Shown here one piece after another: positions 1-8,089 of a stretch of DNA of 64,000 nt (its first letter is position 1; each line of letters begins with the position of its first letter). The stretch comes from Domibacillus mangrovi (lineage in GTDB: Bacteria; Bacillota; Bacilli; Bacillales; Domibacillaceae), in NCBI RefSeq assembly GCF_001906925.1, contig NZ_MRWQ01000007.1:22078-86077 (forward strand). Reading direction: 5' to 3'. Position numbers and translations under genes: made by a program. The notes beneath the pieces were generated by a model that saw only the letters and a list, made by a program, of their open reading frames with translations, did not search any database and had not been told where the DNA came from.

Positions 1-195
1 TGGATACTGACAGAAAACTTCGATATTCAATGCGGCCAAACGATCGAATATAGCGGATTTTTATTCACTGTTTTAGAAATGGAAGATCATCAAATCCGTC
101 AGCTCGAAATCAAGCCGGTGACAGCTGTTAAACGAATAGAAGAATCATCTATGGATCCTTCTGCTATGTCTATAGCTGCACCCAATAATGCTTAA
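1..195 (+). CDS. CorC/HlyC-family membrane protein, C-terminal fragment
   Basis: Frame 1 is open from the window edge to TAA at 193-195 and gives 64 residues. The fragment runs WILTENFDIQCGQTIEYSG and then FLFTVLEMEDHQIRQLEI, the pattern of the transporter-associated (CorC_HlyC) domain that ends CNNM/CorC-type magnesium or cobalt efflux proteins: a glycine-rich turn followed by an F-V-EM-D-x-RI strand. The N-terminal DUF21 membrane part and CBS pair would lie outside the window. A strong terminator follows directly. The family call rests only on this short C-terminal domain. Confidence 0.6.
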   Translation, partial: WILTENFDIQCGQTIEYSGFLFTVLEMEDHQIRQLEIKPVTAVKRIEESSMDPSAMSIAAPNNA

Positions 196-225
196 AACCC
201 GCTTTTCAGCGGGTTTTATTTTTTC
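194..225 (+). terminator. Intrinsic terminator of the CorC-type gene
   Basis: A 9-bp stem AAAACCCGC / GCGGGTTTT with loop TTTTCA starts in the stop codon and is followed by ATTTTTTC. Confidence 0.85.
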
Positions 226-260
226 TATATTGGGAAATTGACTATAAGACAGGACTTTAC

Positions 261-538
261 TTTATCTCGCATTAACGGGCAGTAAGACCCCCGATTCAAG
301 ACGTCGAAAAGAAAAGGGATAAGCAGGGGATCAACTGCCCGTAAAAGCCGGATTGGTTCGGGCCGGTCGAAGCCGGTCACTCACGTATTGCCGCAGGACG
401 CGGCGCTCTTTACCTGAGTTCCTGTTTATTCAGTCGGGGATAGCGAGGAACGCAGACTAAGGTCGTCACGTCCTGTGACAACGTCTGCATGATTCACATC
501 CTGTGAACCTAACCCCACTGTATGAAGTTTCACTTTAT
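261..538 (+). repeat. bcr1-like dispersed element, copy A (composite, 278 bp)
   Basis: The element is bounded by TTTAT at 261-265 and 534-538. It shares the block AACGGGCAGTAAGACCCCC and the 3' block GTGAACCTAACCCC...GAAGTTTCACTTTAT with copies at 11136, 16009 and 43643. This copy carries both internal modules seen separately in the others: the ACTGCCCGTAAAAGCC module and the CGCAGACTAAG...GTCTGCAT hairpin module. It has no coding capacity. TTTAT ends fit the B. cereus-group bcr1 repeats as I remember them. It lies 16 bp upstream of the deacetylase start, so it forms that gene's 5' region. Confidence 0.75.
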
Positions 539-554
539 AAGACTGGGGGTTTTT

Positions 555-1262
555 ATGAAAATCATTGTACAAACAGCTCTTCTGCTAGCTGCCGCGTGGA
601 CGATTATTCCAACTGCAGCGGCACGAACATGCTCAACACATGTGAAAAAACGTGGATATGACCGGAAACAAATCGCGCTGACATTTGATGATGGTCCGGA
701 TCCAGTTTACACACCTCTTCTACTTGAGACATTACAGAAATACAATGTACAAGCGACGTTTTTCATTGTTGGGGAAAAAGCAGAACGTCACCCAGATTTG
801 ATACGTCGTATACAGAAAGAAGGACACGACATCGGTATTCATAATGACCGGCACATATCCAACTGGCTGCTGTCACCTTCCGCTATGAATCATCAGCTCG
901 TTCGCGCGGCAGAAAGAGTATCTGCTATTACCGGAGAACGTGTTACATTGTACAGACCACCTTGGGGACATTTCAATCCAGTAACATTGTCCAAAGCAAA
1001 AAGGTTTGAGACGATTATGTGGACATCCATACCGGGTGACTGGAAAAAAAACATGACTACCCGAAGACTAGCAGATAAATTACGCAATGCCCGGTCAAAC
1101 GGCGCTATTATTACATTACATGACAGCGGAAACACACTCGGTGCCTATAAAATGGCCCCGCGTATGATGATCGAATCACTTCACCTATTTTTATCCGATG
1201 AAGATTCCAGACAATACGAATTTGTTACAGTTACCAATTTGTTCAACAAACAGAGGGCTTAA
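555..1262 (+). CDS. Polysaccharide deacetylase (NodB domain), secreted
   Basis: A 235-residue carbohydrate esterase family 4 protein that probably removes acetyl groups from a cell-wall or surface polysaccharide. After a signal-peptide-like N-terminus (hydrophobic residues 4-23) come the family motifs: TFDDGPD (catalytic and metal Asp at 45-46), the metal-binding pair H96-x3-H100 in HNDRH, RPPWG, and LHDSG near the end. I chose ATG 555 because GGGGG lies five bases upstream. An in-frame ATG at 522 lies inside repeat A and has no ribosome-binding site. The stop abuts the next ATG (TAAATG), so this gene, the DedA gene and the glycosyltransferase look like one operon. Confidence 0.87.
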   Translation: MKIIVQTALLLAAAWTIIPTAAARTCSTHVKKRGYDRKQIALTFDDGPDPVYTPLLLETLQKYNVQATFFIVGEKAERHPDLIRRIQKEGHDIGIHNDRHISNWLLSPSAMNHQLVRAAERVSAITGERVTLYRPPWGHFNPVTLSKAKRFETIMWTSIPGDWKKNMTTRRLADKLRNARSNGAIITLHDSGNTLGAYKMAPRMMIESLHLFLSDEDSRQYEFVTVTNLFNKQRA

Positions 1263-1847
1263 ATGGAATCATTAATCATTACTTATTTATCAAAATACGG
1301 ATACGCCATCTTGTTTTTATCCGGCCTATTCGGCATTGTAGGCATTCCTGCACCGGAAGAAAGTTTGCTTGTCTATATCGGTATGCTCGCGAAAAACGGT
1401 TCCATTTCCTTTGCTTATGCTGTTGCTATTTTAACATCTGGAGCCTTTACTGGCATGCTTATTAGCTACACGCTCGGACGAATGGTCGGACAGCCGCTCC
1501 TTGACCGGTATGGTAAATATTTGGGCGTAACGAAAAAGCGGCTTCATAAAACGATGATGCACTGGAATTTATCAAAATCATTATTAGCCGGATTTTTCAT
1601 CCCTGGTATTCGCCAGTTTAATCCTTACTTCGCCGGTATCACAAAATTCTCCATACCTGTATTTATGGCTCTTTCCGTTTTAGGTTCTTTTACGTGGGTA
1701 TTGATATATATATCTGCCGGTTTTCTAATAGGTTCATACATTCAAATTAAGCCGATCTATTTAAGTATCGCTGGTGCATTTTTTTTCATCGTCTTTATGA
1801 TCCGTTTTATTGTAAAGTGGAGAAAGTCATCCTATTCCAGCCGTTAA
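1263..1847 (+). CDS. DedA (VTT domain) family membrane protein
   Basis: A 194-residue protein of the DedA/SNARE-associated family, whose members are implicated in lipid flipping and membrane homeostasis. Family signs are GIPAPEESLLVYIG in the first re-entrant region, an F-IPGIRQFNPYFAG motif around residues 120-133, and several hydrophobic segments with a basic C-terminus (IVKWRKS). It starts immediately after the deacetylase stop and ends 15 bp before the glycosyltransferase. Translational coupling and a shared role in envelope glycan or lipid handling are inferred. A second DedA homologue lies at 3076. Confidence 0.88.
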   Translation: MESLIITYLSKYGYAILFLSGLFGIVGIPAPEESLLVYIGMLAKNGSISFAYAVAILTSGAFTGMLISYTLGRMVGQPLLDRYGKYLGVTKKRLHKTMMHWNLSKSLLAGFFIPGIRQFNPYFAGITKFSIPVFMALSVLGSFTWVLIYISAGFLIGSYIQIKPIYLSIAGAFFFIVFMIRFIVKWRKSSYSSR

Positions 1848-1862
1848 AGGAGTCAAAACTAT

Positions 1863-2981
1863 ATGAAAATCATTGTACTTCCTTTATTCCGCTTGCCTTC
1901 GGGTCACCATAAAGCAGCAGAAGCTATTATTGAACGCATTACTTGTATACGACCTGACGCCCAAATTCAAACGGTAGATTTATTAAGCTATTGTCATGAA
2001 TCGCTCGAAACAGTTGTTTCAAAAATGTACATGCAATGGATTAACAAAAAACCCGAATCGTACAGCAAGTTTTATAAATCATTTATTTATACACCCGAGG
2101 GTAAACGAAATGAACAGATGCCCATTCACGTCTGGGATAAATATTTTGAGTTTCGCCTTGCTCGCATCATTGAAAAAGAATGTCCAGATTATATTATTTG
2201 TACACACAGTTACCCGTCAAAGCTGTTAAATCATTTAAAACAACTGCGAAAAATGGATGTACCTGTCATTAATGTATATACTGACTTTTTCGTCAGTGAT
2301 GTATGGGGAAAACAAGGCATCGACTATCATTTTGTTCCTCACCTTGAAGCAAAAAAATGGCTTTCAAAATTCCATGTGCCAGGGAATCGAATTTTTGTAA
2401 CCGGCATTCCTGTACATCCTTCATTTGAAGTAGAGTACGTGCATTCCGAACATCGTTCTATTCTTATAGCCGGTGGAAACAGCGGGCTCGGTCACCTCGA
2501 AAAATTGCTGGACAATTTGCAAGCCGATACACTTTCGTACACGTATAACGTCCTATGTGGTCATAATGTAAAACTACGTGAATTCATTTTATCTCTTGAT
2601 CATCCACGTATTAAAGCACTTCCTTATATGAACAGCCGGGAAGAGATGAACCGGTATTATGAAGAGGCATCGGCCATTATTACAAAACCAGGAGGCATTA
2701 CCGTCAGTGAAGTTCTTGAAAAAGAACTGCCTGTTTTTATTGCAGGTACTCTTCCTGGACAGGAAGAATTTAATGCGGATTATTTAAAAAAACGGCAGCT
2801 CATTTATGAATTAACCAATGATAGACCGGTTGAACAGCAAATTACAGCGATTATTGACAATGAAATCGAGTGCAATAAATGGAAAAAAAGGATTGACATG
2901 TACCGCTTCGAAAAAGAACATTCACTTGAAACAACCCTTGTCAATATATTTGGCAAAGAATCATCTTTAATCCCGCTTTGA
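1863..2981 (+). CDS. UgtP/MGDG-synthase-like glycosyltransferase
   Basis: A 372-residue family 28 glycosyltransferase. The N-terminus PLFRLPSGHHKAAEAI is the MGDG-synthase signature. The C-terminal sugar-nucleotide domain has ITKPGGITVSEVLEKELP and GTLPGQEEFNADY, typical of UgtP and MurG-type donors. UgtP makes glucosyl-diacylglycerols in B. subtilis and is about 380 residues long. The acceptor here cannot be read from the sequence; association with a deacetylase and DedA protein suggests a surface glycolipid. The ribosome-binding site AAAGGAG lies 10 bp upstream. The stop codon sits inside the terminator loop. Confidence 0.8.
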   Translation: MKIIVLPLFRLPSGHHKAAEAIIERITCIRPDAQIQTVDLLSYCHESLETVVSKMYMQWINKKPESYSKFYKSFIYTPEGKRNEQMPIHVWDKYFEFRLARIIEKECPDYIICTHSYPSKLLNHLKQLRKMDVPVINVYTDFFVSDVWGKQGIDYHFVPHLEAKKWLSKFHVPGNRIFVTGIPVHPSFEVEYVHSEHRSILIAGGNSGLGHLEKLLDNLQADTLSYTYNVLCGHNVKLREFILSLDHPRIKALPYMNSREEMNRYYEEASAIITKPGGITVSEVLEKELPVFIAGTLPGQEEFNADYLKKRQLIYELTNDRPVEQQITAIIDNEIECNKWKKRIDMYRFEKEHSLETTLVNIFGKESSLIPL

Positions 2982-2997
2982 ATGCGGGTCTTTTTAA
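2972..2997 (+). terminator. Terminator after the UgtP-like gene
   Basis: Stem CCCGC / GCGGG with the stop codon in its loop, followed by TCTTTTT. Confidence 0.75.
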
Positions 2998-3075
2998 TGG
3001 TGAAGATAAACTGCATAGTGCTATAATTTCATCTTAGGCGTTAAGCGCAAATCTTTTTTCGAGAAAGGAATGGCC

Positions 3076-3687
3076 ATGGAAAATTGGATTATATCAATGA
3101 TGGAGCAATACGGATTATGGGGTGTCTTTTTTTTAATCGCCCTTGAAAATTTATTTCCACCGATTCCGTCTGAAGTCATTTTAACATTTGGTGGTGTCAT
3201 GACCGGCTCAACGGATTTGACCGTCACTGGCGTTATTTTCGCGTCAACAGCTGGATCAGTTATTGGGGCCGTTATATTATACGGATTCGGCCTGTTAATT
3301 GATGTTGAAAATTTAGAGAAAATTATTGACCGGTATGGCCGTTTTCTTCGTGTCTCAAAAAAAGATATTCATCGTGCGGATAAGTGGTTTGATAAGTATG
3401 GTGTATGGACTGTATTTCTTTGCCGAATGGTTCCCCTTATCCGCAGTTTAATCTCTATTCCAGCTGGGATGTCGAACATGAACTTCTTTTTATTTTTAAT
3501 CTTCACGACAGCCGGAACGCTAATATGGAATACAATCCTTGTGAATCTTGGTGCAACATTTGCTGATTCATGGCATATAATCGTTGAATACATGGATGTG
3601 TATTCAAACGTTGTATATGCAATCCTTGCCGTACTGTTTATTGCTGCGATTGTCTGGTACATGAAAAAAATGCGCCGTCGCCCATGA
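3076..3687 (+). CDS. DedA family membrane protein (second copy)
   Basis: A 203-residue DedA/VTT protein beginning MENWIISMMEQYG, with the hallmark ENLFPPIPSEVILTFGG near residue 25 and FLCRMVPLIRSLISIPAG in the middle. It is a closer match to the classical DedA consensus than the copy at 1263. ATG 3076 is preferred because GAAAGGA ends seven bases upstream; the in-frame ATG at 3070 would touch the Shine-Dalgarno site. It is monocistronic between two terminators. A role as a membrane-lipid scramblase or flippase follows from the family and is not shown here. Confidence 0.9.
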   Translation: MENWIISMMEQYGLWGVFFLIALENLFPPIPSEVILTFGGVMTGSTDLTVTGVIFASTAGSVIGAVILYGFGLLIDVENLEKIIDRYGRFLRVSKKDIHRADKWFDKYGVWTVFLCRMVPLIRSLISIPAGMSNMNFFLFLIFTTAGTLIWNTILVNLGATFADSWHIIVEYMDVYSNVVYAILAVLFIAAIVWYMKKMRRRP

Positions 3688-3688
3688 G

Positions 3689-3719
3689 AAAAAGTCCGGA
3701 AACGATTTCCGGACTTTTT
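3689..3719. terminator. Bidirectional terminator
   Basis: A perfect stem AAAAAGTCCGGAAA / TTTCCGGACTTTTT. It serves the DedA gene on the plus strand and the small gene at 3745-3906 on the minus strand. Confidence 0.88.
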
Positions 3720-3744
3720 CAAATCGCATAACGATTGCCCTTTC

Positions 3745-3906
3745 TTATCCGATATGATAAGACATGACCATCTTTGCACACCTAGCCGTTTCACAACTGC
3801 CCTGTAATGCTTTCCAAAGCTCCAATCTGGATTTAGTTGCTGTTACTTTTACACCAAGCCTGGCAATTTTATCAACTATGTCGCGAGTCCTATCTGCACT
3901 CTGCAT
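3745..3906 (-). CDS. Small hypothetical protein, 53 aa
   Basis: A small leftward gene supported by the site AAGGGTGG six bases before ATG 3906 (a second ATG is at 3909), an open frame of 53 codons ending TAA, and a downstream bidirectional terminator. The product begins MQSADRTRDIVDKIARLGVK and ends with AKMVMSYHIG. It is basic and amphipathic, with two Cys near the C-terminus. I do not recognise the family. The plus-strand frame across the same bases lacks a ribosome-binding site and looks like a shadow. Confidence 0.55.
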   Translation of the reverse strand: MQSADRTRDIVDKIARLGVKVTATKSRLELWKALQGSCETARCAKMVMSYHIG

Positions 3907-4078
3907 CATTATCCACCCTTTAATGTTTTTTTGTATATACGTTTTATATAAAAAATTGTTTCACTTTTTTAGATGTATTCTTCTTTTTCCCCGTTTCGCT
4001 CATTTCAATTCGGTTTATTCTGATTTTTTTCCTGTATAATAAACAGCAAGAACAATTTGAAACAGGTCGGTGATAAAC

Positions 4079-5539
4079 GTGACAATCGATATTACAATCT
4101 GGCCATGGGCTGCCTATATTTTATTCGCATTGAATGTTACATTCGCTGTAGTCATTATTTTCCTCGAACGGCGTGACCCTAGCGCAACTTGGGCATGGCT
4201 TATGGTGCTCTTCTTCATGCCTTTTCTTGGCTTTTTTCTCTATCTCGTCTTCGGACAAAATTTAAGCAGAAGCCGACTTTTTGATTGGGATGATAAAAAG
4301 AAAGTCGGCATTGAAGAGCAGATTGACCATCAAAAACAAGCCATCAAAGGGAGTGTTTTTCCTTTTGCCAATCCACATACACAGGAAAATGCAAAACTGG
4401 TGTATATGCTGCTCAGCCACAATGACGCTGTTTTATCTGAAGATAACAGCGTCGATATTTATATAGACGGTAACGCTAAGTTTGAAGCATTAATAGAGGA
4501 TATACGCCATGCAAAAGACCATATACACCTTCAGTATTACATCTTCCGCTTTGATGAACTTGGAAAAAAGTTAATTCATATTTTAACTGAAAAAGCACGG
4601 GAAGGTATTGAAGTATGTGTGCTTTTTGATGACTTGGGCTCCAGAAAGTTAAGACGGCATCATTTTAAAGAATTAATTGAAGCAGGAGGCGTTGTAGAAG
4701 TATTCTTCCCGTCGCCCATTCCTTATGTTAATTTACGCCTTAACTATCGTAATCACCGAAAAATCGTTGTCATTGATGGGCAAATTGGCTACATTGGTGG
4801 ATTCAATGTCGGGAACGAGTATTTAGGTAAAGATCCATCATTCGGCTACTGGCGTGATACACATTTGCGGGTGAAAGGCAGCGCTGTCCATTCGCTTCAG
4901 ACACGCTTCATATTAGACTGGAATCAGGCGTCAAAACAGTATGATTTTATATATGCTGAACGACTTTTCCCTGTGCCCACAACAAAAGGCAATGTCGCAC
5001 TTCAGGTGGTCACAAGTGGCCCAGACTCTGAATTGGAGCAAATTAAAAGCGGTTACTTTAAGCTTATTACAACAGCTAAAAAGTCCATTTACATTCAGAC
5101 CCCCTATTTTATTCCAGATGCAAGCATTTTAGATGCACTTCGGATCGCAGCGTTGTCCGGGGTTGATGTGAAAATTATGATTCCAAATAAGCCTGATCAT
5201 ATGTTTGTGTACTGGGCAACATACTCATATGCGGGTGAGCTTATGAAAGCCGGGGCAAAAATTTACATTTATAATAATGGATTCATTCATGCAAAAACGA
5301 TTGTCGTAGATGAACAGTTAAGTTCGGTCGGTACAGCTAACATCGATGTGCGCAGCTTTCGATTAAATTTTGAAGTGAATGCGTTCATATATGATTATGA
5401 AAGCGGTCAAGCATTGGCAAAAAATTTTATGGATGACATGCTCGTGTCGTATGAATTAACACCTGAATTATATCATCAGCGACCTTTGATAATTAAGTTT
5501 AAAGAATCTATTTCTAGATTGCTTTCTCCAATCCTTTAA
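4079..5539 (+). CDS. cls: Cardiolipin synthase
   Basis: A phospholipase-D superfamily enzyme of 486 residues that condenses two phosphatidylglycerols into cardiolipin in the membrane. Two N-terminal transmembrane segments flank ERRDPSATWAWL, as in Bacillus ClsA. The two HKD motifs are HRKIVVIDG (about residue 220) and HAKTIVVDE (about residue 400), each followed by the expected GGFN or GTANID. GTG 4079 is preceded by GGTGAT; an alternative GTG at 4070 would add three residues. The length is normal for the family (about 480). The region 3907-4070 upstream is AT-rich and holds nothing else I can identify. Confidence 0.93.
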   Translation: MTIDITIWPWAAYILFALNVTFAVVIIFLERRDPSATWAWLMVLFFMPFLGFFLYLVFGQNLSRSRLFDWDDKKKVGIEEQIDHQKQAIKGSVFPFANPHTQENAKLVYMLLSHNDAVLSEDNSVDIYIDGNAKFEALIEDIRHAKDHIHLQYYIFRFDELGKKLIHILTEKAREGIEVCVLFDDLGSRKLRRHHFKELIEAGGVVEVFFPSPIPYVNLRLNYRNHRKIVVIDGQIGYIGGFNVGNEYLGKDPSFGYWRDTHLRVKGSAVHSLQTRFILDWNQASKQYDFIYAERLFPVPTTKGNVALQVVTSGPDSELEQIKSGYFKLITTAKKSIYIQTPYFIPDASILDALRIAALSGVDVKIMIPNKPDHMFVYWATYSYAGELMKAGAKIYIYNNGFIHAKTIVVDEQLSSVGTANIDVRSFRLNFEVNAFIYDYESGQALAKNFMDDMLVSYELTPELYHQRPLIIKFKESISRLLSPIL

Positions 5540-5593
5540 AAAAAAGTAAATTAGCTTCTTTTTATTTTTTTGTGACAAATATGTAAATATGTT

Positions 5594-5622
5594 TTGAATT
5601 TTCTGTGAACATGTAGTATGAT
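5594..5622 (+). promoter_or_regulatory. Sigma-A-type promoter for the 35-aa membrane protein
   Basis: TTGAAT at 5594-5599 and TATGAT at 5617-5622 are separated by 17 bp and lie about 30 bp before the start at 5654. Confidence 0.55.
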
Positions 5623-5653
5623 ATCTTTACAAACTACTTAAGGAGTGATTGAT

Positions 5654-5761
5654 ATGGATCGAGTATTGACAAAGCGTTTAAATAAACAAGGACTTATTTT
5701 TGCGGCGGTCCATACGATATTTTTCCTTAACCTCGCAATCGAGTTCATTGTATCTTCTTAA
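5654..5761 (+). CDS. Small single-pass membrane protein, 35 aa
   Basis: An AAGGAGTGAT site five bases before ATG leads a 35-codon frame. The product has a basic N-terminus (MDRVLTKRLNKQG) followed by one hydrophobic helix (LIFAAVHTIFFLNLAIEFIV). A plausible promoter lies upstream and a terminator downstream, so it is a separate transcription unit. I do not recognise a family. It resembles the many Bacillus membrane micro-proteins that modulate partner complexes, but there is no evidence for a partner. Confidence 0.6.
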   Translation: MDRVLTKRLNKQGLIFAAVHTIFFLNLAIEFIVSS

Positions 5762-5783
5762 TTTTTAAAAATAATCATGGGTA

Positions 5784-5811
5784 CACTGCTCACTGCAGTG
5801 GCCTTTTTTAT
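5784..5811 (+). terminator. Terminator after the 35-aa gene
   Basis: Stem CACTGC / GCAGTG followed by GCCTTTTTTA. Confidence 0.7.
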
Positions 5812-5856
5812 TTTGCACATGTAAAATAAAAGAAACAGCTTAAAGGCGGGATTCTG

Positions 5857-6039
5857 ATGAAAAAATCACAAATCGAATATAAAATTGCCGAACTTAAAAT
5901 GGATTACATGCGTGTACAAGGTGATATTGAAAAATTAGAGTCAACTGGGCATGGCACAACAAAAGCAGAAGAATTGTTGATAGCAATGGAAATAGAATTG
6001 AAAGCCTTAAATGAACAGCTGCTCGCAGCGACAGAATAA
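5857..6039 (+). CDS. SE1832-family-like small coiled-coil protein
   Basis: A 60-residue, highly charged alpha-helical protein with the sequence pattern KKSQIEYKIAELKMDYMRVQ and GDIEKLESTGH. From memory this matches the small Firmicutes family annotated SE1832, whose function is unknown. AAGGCGGGA lies eight bases before the ATG and a bidirectional terminator follows. Heptad-like spacing of Leu and Ile suggests a two-helix hairpin or coiled coil. No membrane segment or catalytic motif is visible. Confidence 0.65.
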   Translation: MKKSQIEYKIAELKMDYMRVQGDIEKLESTGHGTTKAEELLIAMEIELKALNEQLLAATE

Positions 6040-6063
6040 CAAAACCTTGATTTTAATTTGGTC

Positions 6064-6101
6064 AAAAAAAGAGCTGCCTCACTGCCTGAGGCGGCTCTTT
6101 T
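6064..6101. terminator. Bidirectional terminator between convergent genes
   Basis: Stem AAAAGAGCTGCCTC / GAGGCGGCTCTTTT with one bulge and loop ACTGCCT. It terminates the 60-aa gene and the leftward stress operon; the last codons of the latter touch it. Confidence 0.82.
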
Positions 6102-7654
6102 CAATAATAACGCCACGATTTTTCATAGACTTCAATTAAATTCGGACGTATTAATGTATTCGGTTTTAACGTCATAGGATGGCCGTTCTCATCTTCTATA
6201 AGAGCATCCTCATCTTTGCCGAATTGTGCTAGACCTGGCAGCATATCCGTCGTTAAATATCGCGTGTCGTCCATAATACTCAGTTGAGATAACTGTACAG
6301 GTTTACGCGATGCTAAAATAAATCCCCACCCGCCAAAGCTTGGAATATCAGCATGTAAATTTTCCGTTTTCAACCCCGTTTCTTGAATTGTTTTATCAAT
6401 CGTCCAGTATACTTCCGGCGCAAAAACAGGGCTTGTCGCCTGTATCATCGAAGCACCATCTGGCTGCAAATGATTACGGATAAGTGAATAAAATTCCTGC
6501 GTATACAGTTTATTGAGCGATTCATTATTTGGATCCGGTAAATCGACGATAATAACATCATATAAACGATCCGCTACTTCAAGAAACTGAAAGGCATCGT
6601 CATTCACTACTTTTACACGACTGTCATCAAGTGAACCTTCATTTAGTTCCGTCAATAAGTGATTCGTTCTCGCCTTTTCTGTCATTGCTGGATCAAGATC
6701 GACGAGTGTTACCTTTCCCAAATCTTCATATTTCAACAACTCCCTTACGGCAAGCCCGTCGCCACCGCCCAGGACAAGTACATCATTATGGCGCGTAGCC
6801 GCGGACATAACTGGATGCACAAGTAGTTCATGATATCGATGCTCATCTGAAGAGCTGAACTGTAATTGCCCGTCTAAATAAAGACGTGTATCCCCCTGCT
6901 CACGCGTCAAAATAATTTGCTGATACGCTGTCTGCTCGGAAAGCACGATTGGATCATGATACAATTTTTGTTCAAAATGAAAAGCTGCTTCTTCTCCAAA
7001 TAAGGCACCTGCAATTAAAATAAGCAATAATACAACACCTGATGCTGCATGTAACATGAAACGTTTCAATTCTTTTTTAAAACGGAAGACAATCCAAAGT
7101 GCAACTGTCACATTAATAAGAGCGACGAGAAACGATGTTTTAACTAAACCAAAGTATGGACGGAGTAAAAATAAAAAGAGCAGCCCGCCCACTAACCCGC
7201 CGGCATAATCAGAAAACAGTACTTTCGCCGCGCTTTTTTGCAATGAAACACCAATTTCACTTGCTTTCCGAATTAAAATTGGCAATTCCACACCAGTCAA
7301 TGTTCCAACAAACAATGTAACGCTATATAAAAAAAGGGCATCAGTCCCATCTGGCAAATAAGCCGTTACACCAAAAAGCAGCATCGCTGAAAAACCGCCA
7401 ACAAGGCCGATGCCGTATTCAATCCAAATAAACGATGCAATCAAATGATTCGTCATTTTTTCACTTACATAAGCGCCGATGCCCATTCCAGTCAAAAAAA
7501 GGGAGATGGTGAGCGTATACTGCTTCACTCCATCTCCTAAAATGTACGAACCGAGTGCACCGAACAGCACTTCAAATATAATTCCGCAAATCGATACGAT
7601 ACCTGATGCGTAATATATTGATCGGCTTTGCCGGATGGATTCCTGTTCAGTCAT
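6101..7654 (-). CDS. Membrane-anchored spermidine-synthase-like protein
   Basis: A 517-residue protein with about seven N-terminal hydrophobic segments (residues 1-210) and a C-terminal Rossmann domain of the spermidine/spermine synthase type: LVLGGGDGLAVREL, VTLVDLDP and YDVIIVDLPDPN. Family members of this fused form occur with PspA modules, and their substrate is not settled; aminopropyl transfer is only one possibility. GGCGGTG lies five bases before the ATG. It is the last gene of the sigma-W operon, 12 bp after the DUF350 gene. It should not be equated with cytosolic SpeE, which is about 275 residues and lacks the membrane part. Confidence 0.82.
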   Translation of the reverse strand: MTEQESIRQSRSIYYASGIVSICGIIFEVLFGALGSYILGDGVKQYTLTISLFLTGMGIGAYVSEKMTNHLIASFIWIEYGIGLVGGFSAMLLFGVTAYLPDGTDALFLYSVTLFVGTLTGVELPILIRKASEIGVSLQKSAAKVLFSDYAGGLVGGLLFLFLLRPYFGLVKTSFLVALINVTVALWIVFRFKKELKRFMLHAASGVVLLLILIAGALFGEEAAFHFEQKLYHDPIVLSEQTAYQQIILTREQGDTRLYLDGQLQFSSSDEHRYHELLVHPVMSAATRHNDVLVLGGGDGLAVRELLKYEDLGKVTLVDLDPAMTEKARTNHLLTELNEGSLDDSRVKVVNDDAFQFLEVADRLYDVIIVDLPDPNNESLNKLYTQEFYSLIRNHLQPDGASMIQATSPVFAPEVYWTIDKTIQETGLKTENLHADIPSFGGWGFILASRKPVQLSQLSIMDDTRYLTTDMLPGLAQFGKDEDALIEDENGHPMTLKPNTLIRPNLIEVYEKSWRYY

Positions 7655-7666
7655 GTGAGCACCGCC

Positions 7667-8062
7667 TTACGAGATCGAGGCGCCAATAACAAACGCCAGG
7701 CCAATGGAAACAGAAAATGAGACAATCCCTACTGCTAGATTTCCCTCTTTCAACTGCTCTTCCACTGAAAAATTTCTTGTGAATAGTTCAAATAAAACAT
7801 AAGCTACTAATTGAAGCACCATTCCGAATAATCCCCAGTATACCGTCTCTAAAATCGTATCGTTGTGGATAATAGAAAACGTAAGAATGATGCATATACC
7901 GATCATTTTTCCGCCAATCGACAACGCAACCGCTGCATTGCGGCCTTTAATTTCATCCCAATCTTTATACTTTCTCGTTATTTGTTCAAAAATCACCAAA
8001 CCTACTACTACAACTGCAATGGCCATCGCATAATATAAAAACGTCAACAAAAATGGGTTCAC
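7667..8062 (-). CDS. DUF350 (YjfL-like) membrane protein
   Basis: A 131-residue protein with about four hydrophobic helices, matching DUF350: an acidic or basic loop EQITRKYKDWDEIKGRNAAV between helices 1 and 2, and LKEGNLAVGIVSFSVSIGLA in the repeat-like second half. The two halves look like a tandem duplication (GRNAAVALS and EGNLAVGIV), as is usual for the family. It sits between the DUF4247 lipoprotein and the spermidine-synthase-like gene in the PspA operon. The biochemical role is unknown. Confidence 0.85.
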   Translation of the reverse strand: MNPFLLTFLYYAMAIAVVVVGLVIFEQITRKYKDWDEIKGRNAAVALSIGGKMIGICIILTFSIIHNDTILETVYWGLFGMVLQLVAYVLFELFTRNFSVEEQLKEGNLAVGIVSFSVSIGLAFVIGASIS

Positions 8063-8089
8063 AAACGAATCCCCTCTCTTAATATACTA

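Noticed and set aside
3764..4039. Plus-strand 91-codon frame between dedA and cls
   Set aside because: No ribosome-binding site, and composition of a shadow of the minus-strand small gene and AT-rich spacer.
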